Shown here piece by piece: positions 12,548 to 15,473 of a DNA stretch of 15,473 nt. The stretch's first letter is position 1; every line of letters begins with the position of its first letter. Position numbers and translations under genes: made by a program. The stretch covers positions 1 to 15,473 of the forward strand of contig CAJXXJ010000019.1 of NCBI GenBank assembly GCA_913062745.1, read 5' to 3'. The notes under the pieces are model-generated. The model was not told the DNA's origin. It made no database searches and was given only the letters and a program-made list of their open reading frames with translations. The stretch comes from an uncultured Phaeodactylibacter sp. (lineage in GTDB: Bacteria > Bacteroidota > Bacteroidia > Chitinophagales > Saprospiraceae).

Positions 12548-15473
12548 TTATTCTGTTATAATCATCTTTCTGGTGGCGACCTGATTGCCCATTTGCAGGC
12601 GGTAGTACAGCAGGCCATTGCGCACCGGAAGCTCACTGAGCTCATGGCGCTGCAGGCTTACTTCATTGTACCCTTTCGCATAGTCGCCTTCTATGACGCG
12701 CAGCAGGCGCCCGTTGATATCGAAGAGGCTGATTTCCGCAGGACCGGATTCCGGCAGTTCGAAGCCAATCACCGTTTGTCCGCGAACCGGGTTTGGCCGG
12801 TTTTGATACAAGCGGAAAGTGCCCTCTGCCGTTGCTGCCTGCCGGAAGCGCAGACGCACGTCCATATGCTCGCCTTCCCAGCTGTATGCTTCGGCTGCTG
12901 TGCGCTGCGAGGTAATTTGCAGCTGCTCACTGAGTAGCTGGCCAGGCAAAGCAAGCGGGCTAACGCGGAAGAACAGGCGGAAAAGCTCCTGTTTGCCTTC
13001 CTGATGGCGTGGCTGCACCGCAGCAGTTTCGTACCAGCTGGCGGTCAGCTGGCCATCATTGGCAGCGTACAGGCCCAGGCTGTTTTCGTCTGCAAGGCCA
13101 TAGCTGGCCTCTTCAAACTGCAGCAGCGCCGGGTCAAAATCAAGCGTAAACTGATAGCCCTGTACGGCTTCTTCAGCATCCATATAGAATGGCACCTCTA
13201 TCAGGGTGCCCGGCTGCAATTCCTGCTCCTCTGCTTCCAGGTAGAAAGCATTGGCAAAGTTGCGGTCCTCGAGCTGCCCGGACTGTGCGGCAGTAGTGGT
13301 GGCCGTGTTATTGACGTCTCCAATCTTGATCGCGACAAAGTCGGCGGCCATTTCGTTCCCGTTCAGGTTATTCACCGTGATGACTTCCGGGAAGTAGGTA
13401 AACCACGGGTTTTCCGGATAAGGGAAGACATAATCCTCAGCGACAAAGCGCCAGCTTGTATTGTTCGGGAACTCCAGAATCTGCCCCAGAATCAGCTGCT
13501 GTATCTGAATCATATCCAGCGTAGTGATGGAGCCGGAGCGGTTTACGTCGGCGGCAATCCGCTTGTAAGGCCCCTGCAGCGGTGTCACCCCTAGCAAGTG
13601 CTGCTGAATGATGATCAGGTCAAAGGTAGACACGCCGTTGCGGTGCTCATCGTCGCGGAAAGGCGTAACGGTGTAGTCAGCGCCCATCGGCAGGCTGTCA
13701 AAGGCGTAAGTGCCGCCTGAGCCGGTCATCATTGAAGTGCTCATCATACCACTCAGCGAGACTTCCACTGCTTCCACTGCATCATCGTTTTCCCGCATAA
13801 TCTGCCCGGCCATCATCGGCATTGGGCTGCTGCACAGGTTGTTGTTATCGGTGATGTAGAGATAGGTTTCGCAGAAGCCCCAGTTGGGCCCGCCTACGGT
13901 TCCGTCTGGCTGTACCGCTTCCGGATTGAAAGCACTGTCGTAGAAGTAGACTTCTACTTCCACCAGGCCGACATCATCGCAGGTGAAGTAAATCGCTGTC
14001 TGATCCATATCCGGCTCTTCACCCACCAGGTTGATGGAGAAGGCAATGGTATCGTCACTGCAGTCCGCCACACTGAGGTGGAAGTCGTTCGCCCAGATAC
14101 CCGCACCGGCTACGTCAAATTCGCCATCGCCGTCAATATCGGTATTCGGCGCCAGCTCCTGCAGGTTGAAGGTCAGCCCGTTCAGGCAGGTGAAAGTCGG
14201 CGCAGCGCAGTCGACTACATCAAACGGCAGCGTCGCAACATTAGTATTATTGCCACAACCGTCCTGTACGGTCACTACAAACTCGTGGCTGCCAATCGGG
14301 TACTCTCCGCCAATGACGTAGTTCGGATAAGCACCGCTCAGCAGCGGCGTCACATCGAAGTCGATCGTGCCGTCCGCTTTAGCGTCCAGCTCTACGGTGA
14401 TCTGAAGGTCATCCGGAGAACAGTTCTCTACTATAGTAAAGGGATACTGAACAGTTGCATTGCAGGCTGTCTGATCAATGCTGCAGAACTGATCCGGCTC
14501 GGTAAAGCTGACTTGCGGCGGCGTGGAGTCCATCACTTTGATGATCTGTGTATACTCCCACAGACCTACTGAGTTGACGGTGCGCCAGTAGCCTGCCGGG
14601 TTGGTATTACCGTCGCAGTTGGTCGACTTCGTACCGAAGGCCGGCACTTGATTATTCGGGTTGTTATCCCGGTCGATGAATACGGTAGTCGGTGTACGCA
14701 CCACCCATACATCCTCGTCTCCCGGCTGCATGTCGCAGTCCTCATTGCGGCCTACGACCACGGCGCTGTCCTGTCCGTTGTACTCGCAGTGATTCAGCAC
14801 GCGGTACTTCCGGAAGATGGTGTAGCACTCCGGGCTATTGCCTGAGGTTGGGTAGAAGATTTCCTCCGTTACGCTGACAGAAAGGTCATCGCAGCCCAGC
14901 CCTTCGACCTCGATAGAGTCCGGATCAGGCACTGCACAGTCGGAAATTACATCCTTCGGGAACTTGATGGTGTAGTTGAACTCGTTTGCGATCGTCACCA
15001 CCTGCTGACAGGTATTGGTAGAAGCGTTGCCCTGCGCATCGAAGGCAGCAAACTGACGGATGATGGTACCTACCCCGCAGTCATTGAGGTTAACTACCGG
15101 TGGCAGCTCCTGAATGCTCGTAGTGGAGCAGTTGTCATCAGCTGTTGCAGCGCCGTAAAGTGCATCAAGCCCTGCGGTGTCGAACGGATCGAAACCAACC
15201 GGCACATCAGCGCAGGTAGTATTTACATTGGCCGGTGCAAAGCAGAACGGCGTGATCTTGTCTTCTATCAGTACCTCGAGCCAGCAAATGTTTTCATTAC
15301 CGCTTTCGTCAATCACTTTCAGTTCGATGGTCACCATCTGATTGACATCACAGCAGGTGAAGTCAACGAAGCCGGCCCACTCGCTGTAGTAATCCGGCAC
15401 ATCACTGCAGTCAGTCGGATCCAGCTCAATCAGGCGGCGCACAAGTATGGTGTCCACTCCGCAGTTGTCATTG
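12548..15473 (-). CDS. Giant secreted paralogue (5' end beyond window): HYR/Ig-like, dockerin, cohesin-like, T9SS sorting domain
   Basis: C-terminal part (about 974 residues) of a second giant protein. The frame stays open to the window edge: the bases before the internal GTG at 15457 encode NDNCG, matching DNCG at the equivalent place in the 6515-11941 protein, so that GTG is not the start. Modules: Cys-rich DNC repeats; conserved blocks such as NPGDEDVWV-like QPGDEDVWVVR; a calcium motif DIDGDGEFD; a CarboxypepD-reg-like sandwich (about 13655-13815); a dockerin pair (NGVSTFDLIIIQQHLLG and DVNRSGSITTLDMIQIQQLIL, about 13487-13643); a cohesin-like sandwich (about 12900-13250); and a T9SS type A domain starting at YQNRPNPVRGQTVIGFELPE. 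It aligns with the neighbour nearly end to end, so the missing part may be some 900 residues long. Likely exported by T9SS to the surface; the function beyond a structural or adhesive role is not visible. Confidence 0.88.
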   Translation of the reverse strand, partial: NDNCGVDTILVRRLIELDPTDCSDVPDYYSEWAGFVDFTCCDVNQMVTIELKVIDESGNENICWLEVLIEDKITPFCFAPANVNTTCADVPVGFDPFDTAGLDALYGAATADDNCSTTSIQELPPVVNLNDCGVGTIIRQFAAFDAQGNASTNTCQQVVTIANEFNYTIKFPKDVISDCAVPDPDSIEVEGLGCDDLSVSVTEEIFYPTSGNSPECYTIFRKYRVLNHCEYNGQDSAVVVGRNEDCDMQPGDEDVWVVRTPTTVFIDRDNNPNNQVPAFGTKSTNCDGNTNPAGYWRTVNSVGLWEYTQIIKVMDSTPPQVSFTEPDQFCSIDQTACNATVQYPFTIVENCSPDDLQITVELDAKADGTIDFDVTPLLSGAYPNYVIGGEYPIGSHEFVVTVQDGCGNNTNVATLPFDVVDCAAPTFTCLNGLTFNLQELAPNTDIDGDGEFDVAGAGIWANDFHLSVADCSDDTIAFSINLVGEEPDMDQTAIYFTCDDVGLVEVEVYFYDSAFNPEAVQPDGTVGGPNWGFCETYLYITDNNNLCSSPMPMMAGQIMRENDDAVEAVEVSLSGMMSTSMMTGSGGTYAFDSLPMGADYTVTPFRDDEHRNGVSTFDLIIIQQHLLGVTPLQGPYKRIAADVNRSGSITTLDMIQIQQLILGQILEFPNNTSWRFVAEDYVFPYPENPWFTYFPEVITVNNLNGNEMAADFVAIKIGDVNNTATTTAAQSGQLEDRNFANAFYLEAEEQELQPGTLIEVPFYMDAEEAVQGYQFTLDFDPALLQFEEASYGLADENSLGLYAANDGQLTASWYETAAVQPRHQEGKQELFRLFFRVSPLALPGQLLSEQLQITSQRTAAEAYSWEGEHMDVRLRFRQAATAEGTFRLYQNRPNPVRGQTVIGFELPESGPAEISLFDINGRLLRVIEGDYAKGYNEVSLQRHELSELPVRNGLLYYRLQMGNQVATRKMIITE

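Noticed and set aside
15455..15457. GTG as start of the right-hand gene
   Set aside because: The frame continues to the window edge encoding NDNCG, homologous to the paralogue, and no signal peptide follows the GTG; the gene is truncated by the window.
1..15473. CRISPR array, tRNA, rRNA or insertion sequence
   Set aside because: No regularly spaced repeats of CRISPR size, no tRNA-like cloverleaf or rRNA signature and no transposase or terminal inverted repeats were seen; the only tandem repeat is the short array at 31-60.

Overview
The window looks like chromosomal DNA of a Bacteroidota bacterium, most likely a Saprospiria-type marine or sludge organism. The evidence is two very large secreted proteins built from Cys-rich HYR/Ig-like repeats with dockerin modules and C-terminal type IX secretion (T9SS) sorting domains, a TAnnTTTG-type promoter element, and starts that mostly lack a Shine-Dalgarno sequence. 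All seven supported genes lie on the minus strand, so the window is read from right to left. The taxonomic placement is inferred from protein style, not from a marker gene.

Right part (15473 to 6515): two tandem paralogous genes for giant surface or secreted proteins. The upstream one (12548-15473) is cut by the window edge. The downstream one (6515-11941) is complete at about 1808 residues. Both end in the same series of modules: Cys-rich Ig/HYR-like repeats, a carboxypeptidase-regulatory-like beta-sandwich, a dockerin type I pair, a cohesin-like beta-sandwich and a T9SS type A sorting domain. Each gene is followed by a clear intrinsic terminator (12504-12534 and 6446-6485), so they form two transcription units separated by about 560 non-coding bases.

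Left part (6213 to 70): a compact cluster in transcription order, ECF sigma factor, TetR-family regulator, ABC half-transporter, HlyD-type periplasmic adaptor, TolC-type outer-membrane channel. The last three are 2-4 bases apart and make a full type I-secretion-like envelope-spanning exporter. The two regulators sit just upstream and are probably co-transcribed, at least in part. A Bacteroidota-type -7 element lies ahead of the sigma gene. A 19-bp palindrome between sigma and tetR shares an 11-mer with the sigma leader, which makes it a candidate TetR operator.

The most notable feature is the ABC subunit. Its Walker A and Q-loop are intact, but the LSGGQ signature, the Walker B Asp-Glu pair and the switch histidine are all replaced at gap-free aligned positions. 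It may therefore bind ATP without hydrolysing it in the usual way, or need a partner encoded elsewhere. No substrate gene is evident in the window.
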